This document shows positions 17,401 through 26,659 of a stretch of 64,000 nucleotides of DNA, one piece after another. Within the stretch, counting starts at the first letter, position 1; every line of letters begins with the position of its first letter. The notes beneath the pieces are model-generated. The model had not been told where the DNA came from, did not search any database, and saw only the letters and a list, made by a program, of their open reading frames with translations. This stretch comes from an uncultured Latescibacterota bacterium (GTDB lineage: Bacteria > Latescibacterota > UBA2968 > UBA8231), in NCBI GenBank assembly GCA_951813615.1, contig OX638377.1:4800599-4864598 (forward strand), read 5' to 3'. Position numbers and translations under genes: made by a program.

Positions 17401-18997
17401 GGGGATTGGTAACCTGGGCGAAGTGCTGCTTGAAGTAGTTGTAGAGAAGCTGCGGCCGCTCCGATAGCGCCGCCAGCGCCGCATCGTTGCCCATAGAGCC
17501 GACCGGATCCTTGAGCACCTGGACCATCGGCTTGAGGAAGACGCGCAGGTCCTCAAAAGTATAGCCAAAAGCCTGCTGCCAGTGGAGCACCTCCTCGTGG
17601 CTTTCCAACAGGGGCGCGCCCTGGACTTCGGGCAGGTCTTCGAGTGCGACTAGGTTGGCGTCGAGCCAAGTCTTATAGGGATGCTCGGTGGCTATCTGGT
17701 GCTTGATCTCCTCATCGCTGATGATCCGGCCCTTCTCCGTATCGATCAAAAGCATCCGGCCCGGTTGCAGCCGGCCTTTGAAGACGACGTCTTCCGGCGG
17801 AATACTCAGCACGCCCGTTTCCGAGGACAGCACCAAAATATCGTCTTTGGCAATGTAGTAGCGCGAGGGCCTGAAGCCGTTGCGGTCGAGCATGCCACCG
17901 ACGACGGTGCCGTCGGTAAAGGCCACCGAAGCCGGCCCGTCCCACGGCTCCATCAGACAGCTATGGTACTCGTAAAAGGCCCGCTTCTCATCGCTCATGG
18001 TCTCGTGGTTTTCCCACGGCTCGGGAATCATCATCATCACCGCGTGCGCCAACGAGCGCCCCCCCAAGGTCAGCAGTTCGAGCGCATTGTCGAACTTGGC
18101 CGAATCAGAGCCGTCTTCGTGGATGATGGGGAAGAGCTTGTCGATGTCATCGCCAAAGTACTCGGACGCCAGCATTCCCTCGCGCGCGTGCATCCAGTTG
18201 CCGTTGCCGCGCACGGTGTTTATCTCGCCGTTGTGGATGATGTAGCGGTAGGGATGCGCCCGCTCCCAGCTTGGGAAGGTGTTGGTGCTAAAGCGCGAAT
18301 GCACCAACGCAATGGCCGCCTCGAAGCGCTCGTCGGTCAAGTCGGGAAAATAGTCCACGACTTGGTCGGAGATCAGCATGCCCTTGTAGACGATGGTTCG
18401 CGAAGAGAGGCTAGCCGGATAGAAGAAGTCTCCACCGGCGACTTCGCCGCTGTAGCGAATCGCGTTTTCAGCGCGCTTACAGATAACGTAGAGTTTGCGC
18501 TCAAAGGCCAGCGCATCGTCGCCTTGCACCTCGCCGCGACCGATGAAGACCTGACGCTGGAACGGCTCGCGCAGCTTGGCGGTGTGGCCCAAGGCGGCGT
18601 TGTGGGTGGGCACGTCTCGCCAGCCGAGGATGTGCTGGCCTTCTTCCTCGACGATGCGGGCGAAGTGGTCCTCGCAGGCTTGACGCGAGGCGGGATCGGG
18701 CGGCAAAAACAACATGCCCACTCCGTACTCACCCGGCGCAGGCAACGCAAAATCGCAGATGGCGCTAAAGAACTTGTGGGGCAACTGCACCAACATGCCG
18801 GCACCATCGCCCGTATTGGCCTCGCAACCGCAGGCACCTCGGTGCTTGAGATGCTCCAAGACCTCTATCGCCTGGCGCACCACTTTGTGCGACTTGTGGC
18901 CCTTGATGTTGACTACAAAGCCAATCCCGCAGGCGTCGCTTTCGCGGGCTGGGTCGTAAAGACCCTGCTTTTGTGGGTATCCGGGAATACGAGTCAT
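14411..18997 (-). CDS. gltB: Glutamate synthase large (alpha) subunit
   Basis: At 1528 residues this has the usual large-subunit length. A short propeptide precedes the catalytic Cys of the glutaminase domain ([13 protein letters not shown], Cys near residue 23), as in other GltB precursors. The central domain follows. The FMN/synthase domain carries [20 protein letters not shown] and the 3Fe-4S cysteines in [19 protein letters not shown]. The C-terminal beta-helix domain includes [21 protein letters not shown]. It produces glutamate together with GltD. AAGGA precedes the ATG by about 10 nt. A strong promoter lies at 19214-19241, leaving a leader of about 210 nt. Confidence 0.97.
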   Translation of the reverse strand: MTRIPGYPQKQGLYDPARESDACGIGFVVNIKGHKSHKVVRQAIEVLEHLKHRGACGCEANTGDGAGMLVQLPHKFFSAICDFALPAPGEYGVGMLFLPPDPASRQACEDHFARIVEEEGQHILGWRDVPTHNAALGHTAKLREPFQRQVFIGRGEVQGDDALAFERKLYVICKRAENAIRYSGEVAGGDFFYPASLSSRTIVYKGMLISDQVVDYFPDLTDERFEAAIALVHSRFSTNTFPSWERAHPYRYIIHNGEINTVRGNGNWMHAREGMLASEYFGDDIDKLFPIIHEDGSDSAKFDNALELLTLGGRSLAHAVMMMIPEPWENHETMSDEKRAFYEYHSCLMEPWDGPASVAFTDGTVVGGMLDRNGFRPSRYYIAKDDILVLSSETGVLSIPPEDVVFKGRLQPGRMLLIDTEKGRIISDEEIKHQIATEHPYKTWLDANLVALEDLPEVQGAPLLESHEEVLHWQQAFGYTFEDLRVFLKPMVQVLKDPVGSMGNDAALAALSERPQLLYNYFKQHFAQVTNPPLDPLREELITSAETKIGPERNLLVPEPASCRQITLQRPILKNDELEKLRQVDLFGHKAETIPILFKREDGEAGLAKAMDALCAQVDAAIAEGCNLIILSDREADADNVPIPALLAVSGVHHHLVRLETRTRVGLALESGEPREVHHFCLLLGYGAQAINPYMAFESLNDMIHENMLEDYTYAEAEERYIYAAIKGTVKVMAKMGISTIKSYRGAQIFETVGLNQEVVDQYFTWTTTQVKGMGIEDIAREALARHEAAFPQIPTNGRTLDVGGHYQWRKGGEHHLFNPKTIHLLQRASRANDYAVYKQYAELINDQSERLATLRSLLEFKGEVESVPIEEVEPVEEITRRFKSGAMSYGSISKEAHEDLAIAMNRLGGKSNTGEGGEDPARYVIEPNGDSKNSAIKQVASGRFGVTSHYLTQAKELQIKMAQGAKPGEGGELPGPKVYPWIAKVRHSTPGVELISPPPHHDIYSIEDLAQLIHDLKNSNVDARINVKLVSEFGVGTVAAGVAKGHADVVLISGHDGGTGASPQTSIKHAGLPWELGLAETHQTLVLNDLRSRIVVETDGQLKTGRDVVVAALLGAEEFGFATTALVAMGCIMMRVCHLDTCPVGVATQNPELRDKFVGTPDHVVNFLRFVAEDMREIMAALGFRTVNEMIGRTDQLEPKKAIALWKTAGIDLTQILHQPEVGPQVGRYCQIPQDHGLDEALDNTTLLELCKPALENGESVVAELPIENTNRVVGTILGSEVTRRYGPEGLPEDTIHLKFTGAAGQSFAAFTPKGLTMEVEGDANDYFGKGLSGAKLVLYPPKGSTFVPWENIICGNVAFYGATSGEAYIHGIAGERFCVRNSGVRAVVEGVGDHGCEYMTGGRVVVLGLTGRNFGAGMSGGIAYVLDEGGDFAIRFNDEMADMGPVEDAEDIAELRSMIERHVQHTNSALGQRVLDQWDAVLPQFVKVMPRDYRKMLNAFKRVEERGLTGDEAALVAFREAMAEAS

Positions 18998-19213
18998 TTT
19001 AATTTTCCTTGCTCAAGGTCCTATCGAGGTAACAGCAGAGCATAAGAGATACCTAGGTCGCGCCGACCAAAGGGACGACCTCGCACTCACGCTCGGAAGT
19101 TGCCATCGGTTACTGCAGAAACGCCGCGCGCGCCGGTAGTAGAAAATACGCGCCCAGGCTAATGGACAGGACCGCCGTCTCGGTCTGTTCTGCCAAATTG
19201 TATAAGAGGGCTT

Positions 19214-19241
19214 AATATATGAAGTACCGCTACGTTGTCAA
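19214..19241 (-). promoter_or_regulatory. gltBD promoter, sigma-70 type
   Basis: On the minus strand TTGACA (19236-19241) is followed after 16 bp by TATATT (19214-19219). This is close to consensus and points at gltB. The transcript would start near 19207. Confidence 0.7.
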
Positions 19242-19282
19242 ACACCCTTACGCCACTTTCCACAACTTTCTTCAAACATCCC

Positions 19283-19312
19283 TTGACAGCACTATTGCAT
19301 ATGGCCTAAATT
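19283..19312 (+). promoter_or_regulatory. Promoter of the Lrp-like regulator gene
   Basis: TTGACA at 19283-19288 is a perfect -35. TAAATT at 19307-19312, 18 bp on, is a fair -10. The coding start is at 19349. The -35 boxes of this promoter and the gltB promoter are about 40 bp apart and face away from each other. Confidence 0.5.
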
Positions 19313-19348
19313 GCGCTAACTTTCACTTCAAACCGGATAATTCAGGCC

Positions 19349-19924
19349 ATGAGATGTTTTGACGAACAAGAGCGGCAGATCGTCCGCACCCTCATCCGCA
19401 ACCCCCGCTGCTCGGACAACCGCATCAGCACCTTGACCGGCGTGCCGGTGCGCACCGTCAGCCGCAAGCGCGCCCGCCTCGAACAGGAAGACATCCTCTT
19501 CTACTACGCGGCGGTCGATATGCAGGCCCAGGGCACGGGCCGCTTCGCGACCCAGCACATGCTCACCATCAAGTTCAAATTGGGCATCACCCGCAGCCAG
19601 ATTGTGCAGGAAATCCGCTCCGAACCCAATGTCGCCAACGTCTTTAGCGAGCTAATTCGCGACAGCTATATCGCCGAAGTAGATGGCCACATCGCGCTGG
19701 TGATGGTCGTCGAAGGCGAGTCCGACAGCGACGTGGCCGAAAGTGTCCAAGGCAAGATCATTCCCTCGCTGCAAAAAAACCACGGCGAGGACTCGATCCA
19801 AGAGATGCAAACCATCCGCCTGTTGGACCCCATCAGGCGGCTGCACAACTATTTGCCCATGGTAAATACGCAGGCGGGTTTCATCGTCGAATCTTGGCCC
19901 GACGACGCTATTTTCGTCGAGTAA
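19349..19924 (+). CDS. Lrp/AsnC-like transcription regulator
   Basis: This 191-residue protein has an N-terminal winged helix-turn-helix in the Lrp/AsnC style: residues 1-50 read DEQERQIVRTLIRNPRCSDN then LTGVPVRTVSRKRARLEQE. The rest (about 130 residues) is longer and less typical than the usual RAM effector domain. It includes HIALVMVVEGESDSDVAESV, which could be a divergent RAM-type fold. It faces away from gltBD. Lrp activates gltBD in Escherichia coli, so control of glutamate synthesis here is a reasonable guess from position and family. No effector is known. Confidence 0.65.
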   Translation: MRCFDEQERQIVRTLIRNPRCSDNRISTLTGVPVRTVSRKRARLEQEDILFYYAAVDMQAQGTGRFATQHMLTIKFKLGITRSQIVQEIRSEPNVANVFSELIRDSYIAEVDGHIALVMVVEGESDSDVAESVQGKIIPSLQKNHGEDSIQEMQTIRLLDPIRRLHNYLPMVNTQAGFIVESWPDDAIFVE

Positions 19925-19930
19925 AGGCCC

Positions 19931-21304
19931 CTAGCCACTCTCCTTCACCGCGGCCACCAAATCCAACACCGCCTCTTTGGCGCTGCCGAAAAACATCAGC
20001 GCATTTTCCGCGGCAAAAAGCGGATTGGGCAGCCCGGCAAACCCCGGGCTCAGACTCCGCTTAATCACCACCACCGTGCGTGCATTATCCACGTCGAGGA
20101 TGGGCATACCGGCAATCGGCCCGGAATCCGCGTCGCGGGCGAGGGGGTTGACCACGTCGTTGGCACCGATGATCAACGCCACATCGGTCTGCTGGAAGGT
20201 CGGGTTGATTCGATCCATCTCCACTAACTTGTCGTAGGGCACTTCGGCCTCGGCCAATAGCACGTTCATGTGGCCCGGCATCCGACCCGCCACTGGGTGA
20301 ATCGCGTACTCGACCTCGACGCCGCGCTCTTCGAGCAAATTGGCCAAGTCTCGCACGGCGTGTTGTGCTTGGGCCACGGCCATGCCATAGCCGGGGACTA
20401 CCACCACGCGCCGGGCCGTGTCAAACAGCAGCGCGACTTCCTCGGCCGAGGTTGACTTGATCTTGCCGGCATAGACCTCGTCGTCGCTGGTTCCGCTTGC
20501 GACCTCGGCACCGACGCCGCCGAAGAATACATTGCCCAGCGAGCGGTTCATGGCTCGGCACATGATTTGCGTCAAAATCAGCCCCGAAGCCCCCACCAGT
20601 GACCCCGCGACAATCAGCACGTTGTTGTCGAGCACAAAGCCGGTAGCCGCGGCCGCCAGACCCGAACAAGAATTGAGCAAGGCAATCACCACCGGCATAT
20701 CGGCTCCGCCTATGGGCAATACGAGCAACAAGCCCAACAGCGAGGCCACGCCGACCATGGCCCAGAAGGCATCCGGCTCGCCCAGCACCAGCCAAGCACC
20801 CAAGCCCACACTGCCGAGAACCAGCACCCCGTTGCAAAACTGCTGGCCGGGAAACCGCACCAAGCCCTTGAGCACTTCCATCAGCTTGAGGAAGGCCACG
20901 ATGCTACCCCAGAAAGTAACCGCGCCGATAATTCCAGAGGCAGCCGTAGCAGCCGTGAATTGGTAGGAAGGAGCCTGCGCCTCAATCAACGCCGCGCCAG
21001 CCACCAGCGCGGAGGCACCACCGCCCAAGCCGTTAAAAACCGCCACCAACTCGGGCATAGAGGTCAGGGGAATTTTTACCGCCAGGACCATGCCGACCAG
21101 CGCACCGACGACTACGCCGAGCAAAATGTATTCGCCGGAGAGAATCCGCTGATCCACCAAGGTGGCGACGATGGCCAACAACATCCCCAAGGCACCCAGC
21201 AAGTTGCCGCGCACGGCCGTGCGCGGGTGCGTCAGCCCCTTGAGGCCGAGAATGAAGAGGACCGAGGCGACTAGGTAGGCGAAGTTAATCAGGGTCGCGC
21301 TCAT
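19931..21304 (-). CDS. pntB: NAD(P) transhydrogenase beta subunit
   Basis: The 457-residue beta subunit has nine or so transmembrane helices (about 1-270) and then the NADP-binding domain. The latter carries VVVVPGYGMAVAQAQHAVRD, the dIII signature, plus HPVAGRMPGHMNVLLAEAEV and DVALIIGANDVVNPLARD. With PntA1 and PntA2 it couples hydride transfer between NADH and NADP+ to proton flow, supplying NADPH. It ends the pntA1-pntA2-pntB set, 3 nt after pntA2. Confidence 0.96.
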   Translation of the reverse strand: MSATLINFAYLVASVLFILGLKGLTHPRTAVRGNLLGALGMLLAIVATLVDQRILSGEYILLGVVVGALVGMVLAVKIPLTSMPELVAVFNGLGGGASALVAGAALIEAQAPSYQFTAATAASGIIGAVTFWGSIVAFLKLMEVLKGLVRFPGQQFCNGVLVLGSVGLGAWLVLGEPDAFWAMVGVASLLGLLLVLPIGGADMPVVIALLNSCSGLAAAATGFVLDNNVLIVAGSLVGASGLILTQIMCRAMNRSLGNVFFGGVGAEVASGTSDDEVYAGKIKSTSAEEVALLFDTARRVVVVPGYGMAVAQAQHAVRDLANLLEERGVEVEYAIHPVAGRMPGHMNVLLAEAEVPYDKLVEMDRINPTFQQTDVALIIGANDVVNPLARDADSGPIAGMPILDVDNARTVVVIKRSLSPGFAGLPNPLFAAENALMFFGSAKEAVLDLVAAVKESG

Positions 21305-21307
21305 GCG

Positions 21308-21589
21308 CTAGTCGCGCCTCCTAAACATCCCCAACATGCGGTGCGTCACCATGAACCCACCCACCACGTTAATCGTAGCGAAGATGACGGCCGCCAACCC
21401 CAAATAAGTCGCCAAGGCCGAGTGCTCGGAACCAGCCGAGAGCAGCGCACCGATCAGGGTAATGCCGGAGATGGCGTTGGACCCGGACATCAGCGGCGTG
21501 TGCAGGGTCGGTGGGATCTTGGTGATGATTTCAAAGCCGACGAAGACGGCGAGAGCAAACACCGTCAGCGCGGCTACTAGGACATCCAC
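21308..21589 (-). CDS. pntA2: NAD(P) transhydrogenase alpha-2 (membrane) subunit
   Basis: A 93-residue protein with three transmembrane helices. It includes VFVGFEIITKIPPTLHTPLM and ISGITLIGALL, matching the C-terminal membrane part of PntA. Bacteria with a split alpha subunit encode it separately, as here. It overlaps pntA1 by one base, so the two are translationally coupled. Confidence 0.94.
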   Translation of the reverse strand: MDVLVAALTVFALAVFVGFEIITKIPPTLHTPLMSGSNAISGITLIGALLSAGSEHSALATYLGLAAVIFATINVVGGFMVTHRMLGMFRRRD

Positions 21590-22737
21590 TATGAGCTTCC
21601 TTTGCGAATGCGCGGATGGACGATCTCGCCGTCGCGCAACACCAAGGTCTCGCGCGTGATTTCGTCCTCCATGTCGAATTGCAACTCCCCCTCGCCCGCC
21701 AAGTGACGAAAGAAGGTTGCGATATTGTGCGAGTACATTTGGCTGGCGTGGTGTGGCACGGTCGCCGGTAGATTGAGTGGCCCCATGATCTGTACTCCGC
21801 CCTCTACGACCGTCTCCCCAGGGCGCGTCAGTTCGCAGTTGCCGCCGCGCTCAGCGGCCAAATCGACGATGACCGACCCCGGCCCCATGCTCTGCACGGC
21901 CTCAGCCGTAATCAACAGAGGGGCTGGTTGCCCCGGTATGGCGGCCGTGGTGATGACCACGTCGCTCTGGCCGGCGACCTTGGCCAGCTCCTCGCGCTGG
22001 CGGCGGTAAAACACCTCGTCTTGCGCCCGCGCGTACCCACCCGCGTCCTCGGAATCGCCGGCGTCAATATCCAACTCCACGAACTCGGCCCCGAGGCTCT
22101 CGACCTGTTCTTTGACCGCTGGCCGCACATCGTACGCCCGGATAACCGCTCCTAGGCGGCGGGCCGTGGCAATGGCCTGGAGACCGGCGACCCCTGCGCC
22201 GACGACCAGCACCCGAGACGGGGTCAACGTGCCGGCGGCTGTCATCAAGAGAGGAAACATGCGCGGCAGGGCTTCAGCGGCCAAAAGCACCGCTTTATAG
22301 CCGGCGATCGTAGCCATAGAAGAGAGCACATCCATGCTCTGGGCGCGGGTAATGCGCGGCATCAGTTCCATGGCGAATAGGGTCGCTCCGGCATCGGCCA
22401 GCGCCGACAACTCCGGGCCAGCGGTCAGCGGGTCCGAAGCTCCGATGAGAACTTGCCCAGAGCGGATCCGAGCCAAGTCGACGCGACCGGCCTCTGGATT
22501 CGCGCCGAGCGTGCGCACCTGGAACACCACGTCGGCGCGGCCGAACACCTCGTCGCGGTCCGCGGCGACCTCAGCACCGCGATCAACATAGACCGCATCG
22601 GCATAGCCGGCTGCGTCACCCGCGCCCGGCTCTATTAGGATGTTCGCATTGCAAGCCGATAACCCGGACACAGCCTCCGGGACCAAGGCGACCCGATGCT
22701 CACCAGCGAAGGTCTCTCGTGCGATACCAACGATCAT
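21589..22737 (-). CDS. pntA1: NAD(P) transhydrogenase alpha-1 (NAD-binding) subunit
   Basis: A 382-residue soluble dI subunit, related to alanine dehydrogenase. It has IVGIARETFAGEHRVALVPE at the N-terminus, ITRAQSMDVLSSMATIAGYK, the NAD motif VLVVGAGVAGLQAIATARRLGA, and YDVRPAVKEQVESLGAEFVE. The mobile loop has RAQDEVFYRRQREELAK. The start ATG is 3 nt after the hpf stop. The cluster gltA-hpf-pntA1-pntA2-pntB runs in one direction without room for strong terminators, so co-transcription is likely. Confidence 0.95.
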   Translation of the reverse strand: MIVGIARETFAGEHRVALVPEAVSGLSACNANILIEPGAGDAAGYADAVYVDRGAEVAADRDEVFGRADVVFQVRTLGANPEAGRVDLARIRSGQVLIGASDPLTAGPELSALADAGATLFAMELMPRITRAQSMDVLSSMATIAGYKAVLLAAEALPRMFPLLMTAAGTLTPSRVLVVGAGVAGLQAIATARRLGAVIRAYDVRPAVKEQVESLGAEFVELDIDAGDSEDAGGYARAQDEVFYRRQREELAKVAGQSDVVITTAAIPGQPAPLLITAEAVQSMGPGSVIVDLAAERGGNCELTRPGETVVEGGVQIMGPLNLPATVPHHASQMYSHNIATFFRHLAGEGELQFDMEDEITRETLVLRDGEIVHPRIRKGSS

Positions 22738-22740
22738 TTA

Positions 22741-23031
22741 TCAGTGGTGGGACACCAGTTTGTCGTGGTGTTTTCTGAGCTGGCTCTCGATCTTGGATTC
22801 GGCTTCGGCGAGGGCCTTGTAGAGATTGTCTGCCGCCCCCGTGGCTGCAAACGTGCGCTGCGGCACCTTGACGATGATTTCCACTTTATCGTCGTGTTTT
22901 TCCTTGTCGAGGATGACTTCGCAATCCACGATGCGGTCGAAGTAGTGTTCGAGCTTAGTACAAGAATCTGCAATGTGTGCTTTGGTTTCTTCCGAGATTT
23001 TGCCGTGGCGCATACTTATTCTGGGCTGCAT
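22741..23031 (-). CDS. hpf: Short ribosome hibernation promoting factor
   Basis: The 96-residue protein has the fold and spacing of short HPF/RaiA: MRHGKISEETKAHIADSCTK, then DCEVILDKEKHDDKVEIIVK, then the YKALAEAESKIESQLRKHHD helix. It binds the 30S subunit and silences ribosomes in slow growth. The long-form C-terminal dimerisation domain is absent, so this is the short type. AAAGGA precedes the ATG. It sits between gltA and pntA1. Confidence 0.9.
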   Translation of the reverse strand: MQPRISMRHGKISEETKAHIADSCTKLEHYFDRIVDCEVILDKEKHDDKVEIIVKVPQRTFAATGAADNLYKALAEAESKIESQLRKHHDKLVSHH

Positions 23032-23077
23032 CTCCTAATCCTTTCTCTTTAGACAAAATTTAATCGCTGGCCCGCAC

Positions 23078-24361
23078 TTAGGGCCGCTCTGCGAGCGGCT
23101 GATAAGTCCGCTGCACCGAGCCGGTGTAAATCTGGCGTGGACGGCTGATTTTGGTGGCCTTGCTCTCCTCGTACCAATGCGCGATCCAGCCCGGCATGCG
23201 GCCAATGGCGAAGATCACGGTGAACATCTCCTTGGGAATACCGAGGGCGCGGAGAATGACGCCACTGTAGAAATCCACGTTGGGATAGAGCTTGCGTTGA
23301 ATGAAGTACTCATCCTCCAGCGCTACGGCCTCCAGCTCTTTTGCGATGTCGAGCAGGGGGTCGTTGATGTGGAGCTTGGCCAACACTTTCTCGCAACTCT
23401 TTTTAATGATCTTGGCGCGCGGGTCAAAGTTTTTGTACACCCGATGCCCGAACCCCATCAAGCGGATCCCAGCCTTCTTGTCCTTGACCTGCGCGACGTA
23501 ATCGCCGACCGAGACATTTTCGGCGCGGATTGTCTCCAGCATGTTCACCACCGCCACATTCGCCCCGCCGTGCAGCGGCCCCCATAGAGCGGAGACGCCC
23601 GCCGCCACCGAGGCGAAGAGATTGGCTTCGCTGCTGCCGACCATCCGCACCGTGGAGGTGCTGCAATTTTGCTCGTGGTCGGCGTGGAGGAGGAAAATCA
23701 GATCCAGCGCATCGACCAGCGCCGGGTCCGCATCAAACTCGTTGTACGGCTGGCTGAACATCATGTGCAGGAAATTTTCTGCGTACCGCTTCCTCGGGTG
23801 CGGGTACTCGATGTGGTGGCCCAGTTGCTGGCGATGGGAATAGGCGGCAATGGTGCGGACCTTGGACATGATGCGCGCGGCCGCTTCGGTGAAGGTCTCC
23901 TCGTCTTGAATCTCCAACAACTCGGGATAATAGCAACTCAAGGCGTTGAGCACCGAGGACAACACGGCCATCGGCGGCGAGTTGGGCGGGAAAAGACTGA
24001 AGTGTTGCTTTAACTCCTCGCGCAGCATCTGGTGCTTGGTCAGCAGCGCACTGAACTCGTCTAGTTGCTCGGCATTGGGCAACTCGCCCCAAATCAGCAA
24101 ATAGGCGACCTCGATGAAGCGGCTGTACTCGGCCAAATCCTCGATCGCGTAGCCCCGGTAGCGCAGAATGCCCGCATCGCCGTCGATAAAGGTGATATCG
24201 CTCTGGCAAGAGCCCGTATTGCCGTAGCCGGGATCTAGGGCGATATACCCAGTCTCGGCGCGCAATTTGGCAATGTCGAGCGCCTTTTCGCCCTCGCTGC
24301 CGACGACAACAGGCAATTCGACGATCTGGTCTCCGGCCTGCAAGCGGGCAGTTTCCGCCAT
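23078..24361 (-). CDS. gltA: Citrate synthase
   Basis: This 427-residue enzyme condenses oxaloacetate and acetyl-CoA at the entry of the TCA cycle. Motifs are DPGYGNTGSCQSDITFIDGD, LHADHEQNCSTSTVR (catalytic His), GPLHGGANVAVV (second His) and NVDFYSGVILRALGIP (catalytic Asp). Length and motifs fit the proteobacterial-type long form. The chosen ATG has AAGGAG 8 nt upstream; a longer reading frame adds only seven residues. A near-consensus promoter lies at 24439-24467. Confidence 0.95.
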   Translation of the reverse strand: MAETARLQAGDQIVELPVVVGSEGEKALDIAKLRAETGYIALDPGYGNTGSCQSDITFIDGDAGILRYRGYAIEDLAEYSRFIEVAYLLIWGELPNAEQLDEFSALLTKHQMLREELKQHFSLFPPNSPPMAVLSSVLNALSCYYPELLEIQDEETFTEAAARIMSKVRTIAAYSHRQQLGHHIEYPHPRKRYAENFLHMMFSQPYNEFDADPALVDALDLIFLLHADHEQNCSTSTVRMVGSSEANLFASVAAGVSALWGPLHGGANVAVVNMLETIRAENVSVGDYVAQVKDKKAGIRLMGFGHRVYKNFDPRAKIIKKSCEKVLAKLHINDPLLDIAKELEAVALEDEYFIQRKLYPNVDFYSGVILRALGIPKEMFTVIFAIGRMPGWIAHWYEESKATKISRPRQIYTGSVQRTYQPLAERP

Positions 24362-24438
24362 GTCTTGTTCTCCTTGATGCAACTCGATCGCCGAGGACGA
24401 AAAGACGCCCCAAGCGATGGGTGTGCCGTTTTTATCAG

Positions 24439-24467
24439 ATAGTAGGCTCTAAAATTTGCACTGTCAA
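24439..24467 (-). promoter_or_regulatory. gltA promoter, sigma-70 type
   Basis: On the minus strand TTGACA (24462-24467), a 17-bp spacer and TACTAT (24439-24444). It probably also drives hpf and the pnt genes downstream. Confidence 0.7.
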
Positions 24468-24531
24468 TTGTCGCCGATGCTTGCTACGGGTGCCTGATAC
24501 CCGGGAAAATGGGGTGGCGACCAATCGCTGT

Positions 24532-26211
24532 CTACTGGCGTGGAATCACCGGCAAAAGTACGTGCGACGGATGCGCTCTGGAGTGTTGCACCGTCTGTTG
24601 CGCGCTGCGCATCTCCGTGTCCGTGCCGAGGTCATTGCCGGTGTTGTGGTTTCTGTCGAAGCGCGGGAAGTTGGATGAGGACACTTCGATCCTGATCCTG
24701 TGTCCCTTCTGGAAGACATTGCCGGTGACGGCGAGATCGATCTCGTACTGATACGTTTGATCGGGCTGCAGCAACTTGGGTGCGGTGAAGCCCTCGCGGT
24801 AGCGCGCCCGGACGATGCCATCGCAGAGATTCTTGGCGTACCCGCTTGTTGACACGTCCACCAGCTTGGCGGTCCAGTCGGTATCCAGCCCGTCTGTAGC
24901 CGCGTATAAAACGGCCTTGATCGGCCCCGTCACCTCGAGATCGGCTGCCAAAGGCTCGCTGGTGTAGCAGAGCACATCGCCCCTCATCTCCACATCGCGC
25001 TGGTCGTACGGCCCCCAAGGGACAATGTCGGGCGAGCAACAGTTGTTGCCGCCTGCGGTCTGCACGGGAAAATCGGGGTCATACACAAAGTGATCCGCCG
25101 GCTCGTCGCTCGGCTCCTCCGGCGATAAGCTACCGTCGCCCAACAGCGAGTTGGCATTGCCAGCAGAGTGCAGATACCACTTTTGCCAGTCGGTCCTAGC
25201 CAGCGGCCATTCGCGCTCGTCTCTCCATTCATTAATGCCCATTATGAAGAGCCGCAGCGGAGCCTCGCCGACGATGCCGTTGTCAATGCCCCTCAGCCAG
25301 TAGTCAAACCAACGCAACTCCAAGTCCTCCAAGTCGTACAGCGAGTTCGCGCCGAAATCGATGTCACCCGTCTTGGTAGAAACACTGAGCGCGTGCGGCC
25401 AGGGACCGACGATGAGCTGACTCTGCCTGGCTTCGGGCGTCCGCCCGTGCAGCCTTAGACCGTTGAAGTTGATAAAGGTGTTGTGGGAATAGAGGTCGTA
25501 CCAGCCTCCCATTATCAGGGCGGGGGCCGCGATTTCGCCCCACTTGTTTTCGACGTTGACCTCGTCCCAGTAGGCATTGTATTCGGTGTGCGTCACCCAA
25601 TCCCGCCAGAACTGTAGGGTTCGGCCCGCTTGTTGATCCATGTCGATGAGTGGGATCGAGCGAAAGGCCTCCGTCCAGTTGTGGTACTCGATGCTTTGGG
25701 CGGTGCGGCCATTGGTCCGCATCCCCCACGTGAGGGCGACGTTGAGTTGGAACGCCCCGCCGGGGTGAATTAGGCCCGAGTACAGATCGCCGCACATGAC
25801 CCTCGGTGCTATGCACGTCAGGTGCTGGCTGCGGTGCGGCGCGCTCTGCCACTGCACCCATCCGAGGTAGGAGCCTCCGGCCATGCCGATCTTGCCGTCG
25901 CTCCACTCCTGCTGGCCAATCCATTCCTGCGTATCAAAACCGTCTGGGCCGTGGCCGAACAGCGCGTAGTGCACGCCGTCGGAGTCCCAGCGCCCCCGCA
26001 CATCTTGGATGACGCAGGCATAGCCGGTATTGGCCAACCGCATGGCCTTCTCGATCATGAGCGGCGTGTTGTTGTCGTACGGCGTGCGCATCAACACGGT
26101 CGGGAACCTACCCGACGCCTTCGGCAGATAGATGTCGGAAGAAAGATCGACGCCGTCCCGCATAGGCGTGCGGATGTTCAACCTCATATCGACTGCGTAG
26201 TTTGGCTGCAT
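24532..26211 (-). CDS. CocE/NonD-family (X-Pro dipeptidyl-peptidase type) hydrolase
   Basis: At 559 residues, this is a serine hydrolase of the S15/CocE family. RTPMRDGVDLSSDIYLPK and MRTPYDNN lie at the N-terminus, DVRGRWDSDG forms the oxyanion region, and MAGGSYLGWVQW contains the nucleophile Ser. A C-terminal jelly-roll domain holds DTDWTAKLVDVSTSGYAKN. Family members cleave esters, amides or Xaa-Pro dipeptides. No signal peptide is visible from the chosen start. A longer frame adds 22 residues of low-complexity sequence; MQPNYAVDMRLNIRTPMRDG is the more natural start. Confidence 0.87.
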   Translation of the reverse strand: MQPNYAVDMRLNIRTPMRDGVDLSSDIYLPKASGRFPTVLMRTPYDNNTPLMIEKAMRLANTGYACVIQDVRGRWDSDGVHYALFGHGPDGFDTQEWIGQQEWSDGKIGMAGGSYLGWVQWQSAPHRSQHLTCIAPRVMCGDLYSGLIHPGGAFQLNVALTWGMRTNGRTAQSIEYHNWTEAFRSIPLIDMDQQAGRTLQFWRDWVTHTEYNAYWDEVNVENKWGEIAAPALIMGGWYDLYSHNTFINFNGLRLHGRTPEARQSQLIVGPWPHALSVSTKTGDIDFGANSLYDLEDLELRWFDYWLRGIDNGIVGEAPLRLFIMGINEWRDEREWPLARTDWQKWYLHSAGNANSLLGDGSLSPEEPSDEPADHFVYDPDFPVQTAGGNNCCSPDIVPWGPYDQRDVEMRGDVLCYTSEPLAADLEVTGPIKAVLYAATDGLDTDWTAKLVDVSTSGYAKNLCDGIVRARYREGFTAPKLLQPDQTYQYEIDLAVTGNVFQKGHRIRIEVSSSNFPRFDRNHNTGNDLGTDTEMRSAQQTVQHSRAHPSHVLLPVIPRQ

Positions 26212-26233
26212 AGTTGGCCCCGGTGGGTGTGTC

Positions 26234-26527
26234 CTACTGGTTGCGAATCGCCTCGATTTTGGCGTCGCGCTCGGCAAAAAGCTCGTTGCGGACTTTGCTC
26301 ATTTGCTCCTGTACTTGGCGGCGCGCTTCGGCGAGGGCCTGCGGATCTGCGCCCGTGGCCTGCTCTAACTGGCCCGTAAACGCGATCTCTTGCTCGGCCC
26401 ACTTGGCCTCGTACTCCTTGCGCACTTGGTCTATGGTCTCTTTCTGCTCGTCCGTCAGCTTGATTCCCTCTACATCTCCAACCGCCTCATTGGCCTTTTC
26501 CATGGCCAGTTCCAGTGCCGATTTCAT
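26234..26527 (-). CDS. Small coiled-coil protein of unknown function
   Basis: A 97-residue, highly charged, helical protein with heptad-like repeats throughout (for example LTDEQKETIDQVRKEYEAK and LAEARRQVQEQMSKVRNELF). It has no transmembrane segment, cysteine or known motif. An AGGAGA site precedes the ATG with good spacing, and the reading frame ends cleanly 22 nt before the CocE-type gene, so it is probably real. I do not recognise a family. Confidence 0.65.
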   Translation of the reverse strand: MKSALELAMEKANEAVGDVEGIKLTDEQKETIDQVRKEYEAKWAEQEIAFTGQLEQATGADPQALAEARRQVQEQMSKVRNELFAERDAKIEAIRNQ

Positions 26528-26659
26528 TGCAAAATCTCCTAGGTTGACATCGCCTGACTACGGGCTTAACATCGCAAAAAAGATAGCGGCTGGCCGCAAT
26601 CGCGACAAATTGCGTCGTCCGCCCTCTACTATCCCACTCATCACCCCCAAAGGAATCCC

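Larger units (their letters stand above)
18998..19348. other. 351-bp divergent control region of gltBD and the Lrp-like gene
   Basis: No gene is present. The region holds two outward-facing sigma-70-type promoters about 40 bp apart (listed separately) and the long gltB leader. I see no recognisable riboswitch fold in the leader, though a fold cannot be excluded by eye. Confidence 0.6.

Noticed and set aside
17681-19045. 454-codon plus-strand frame opposite the gltB 5' half
   Set aside because: It is the same antisense effect; gltB motifs on the minus strand are unambiguous.
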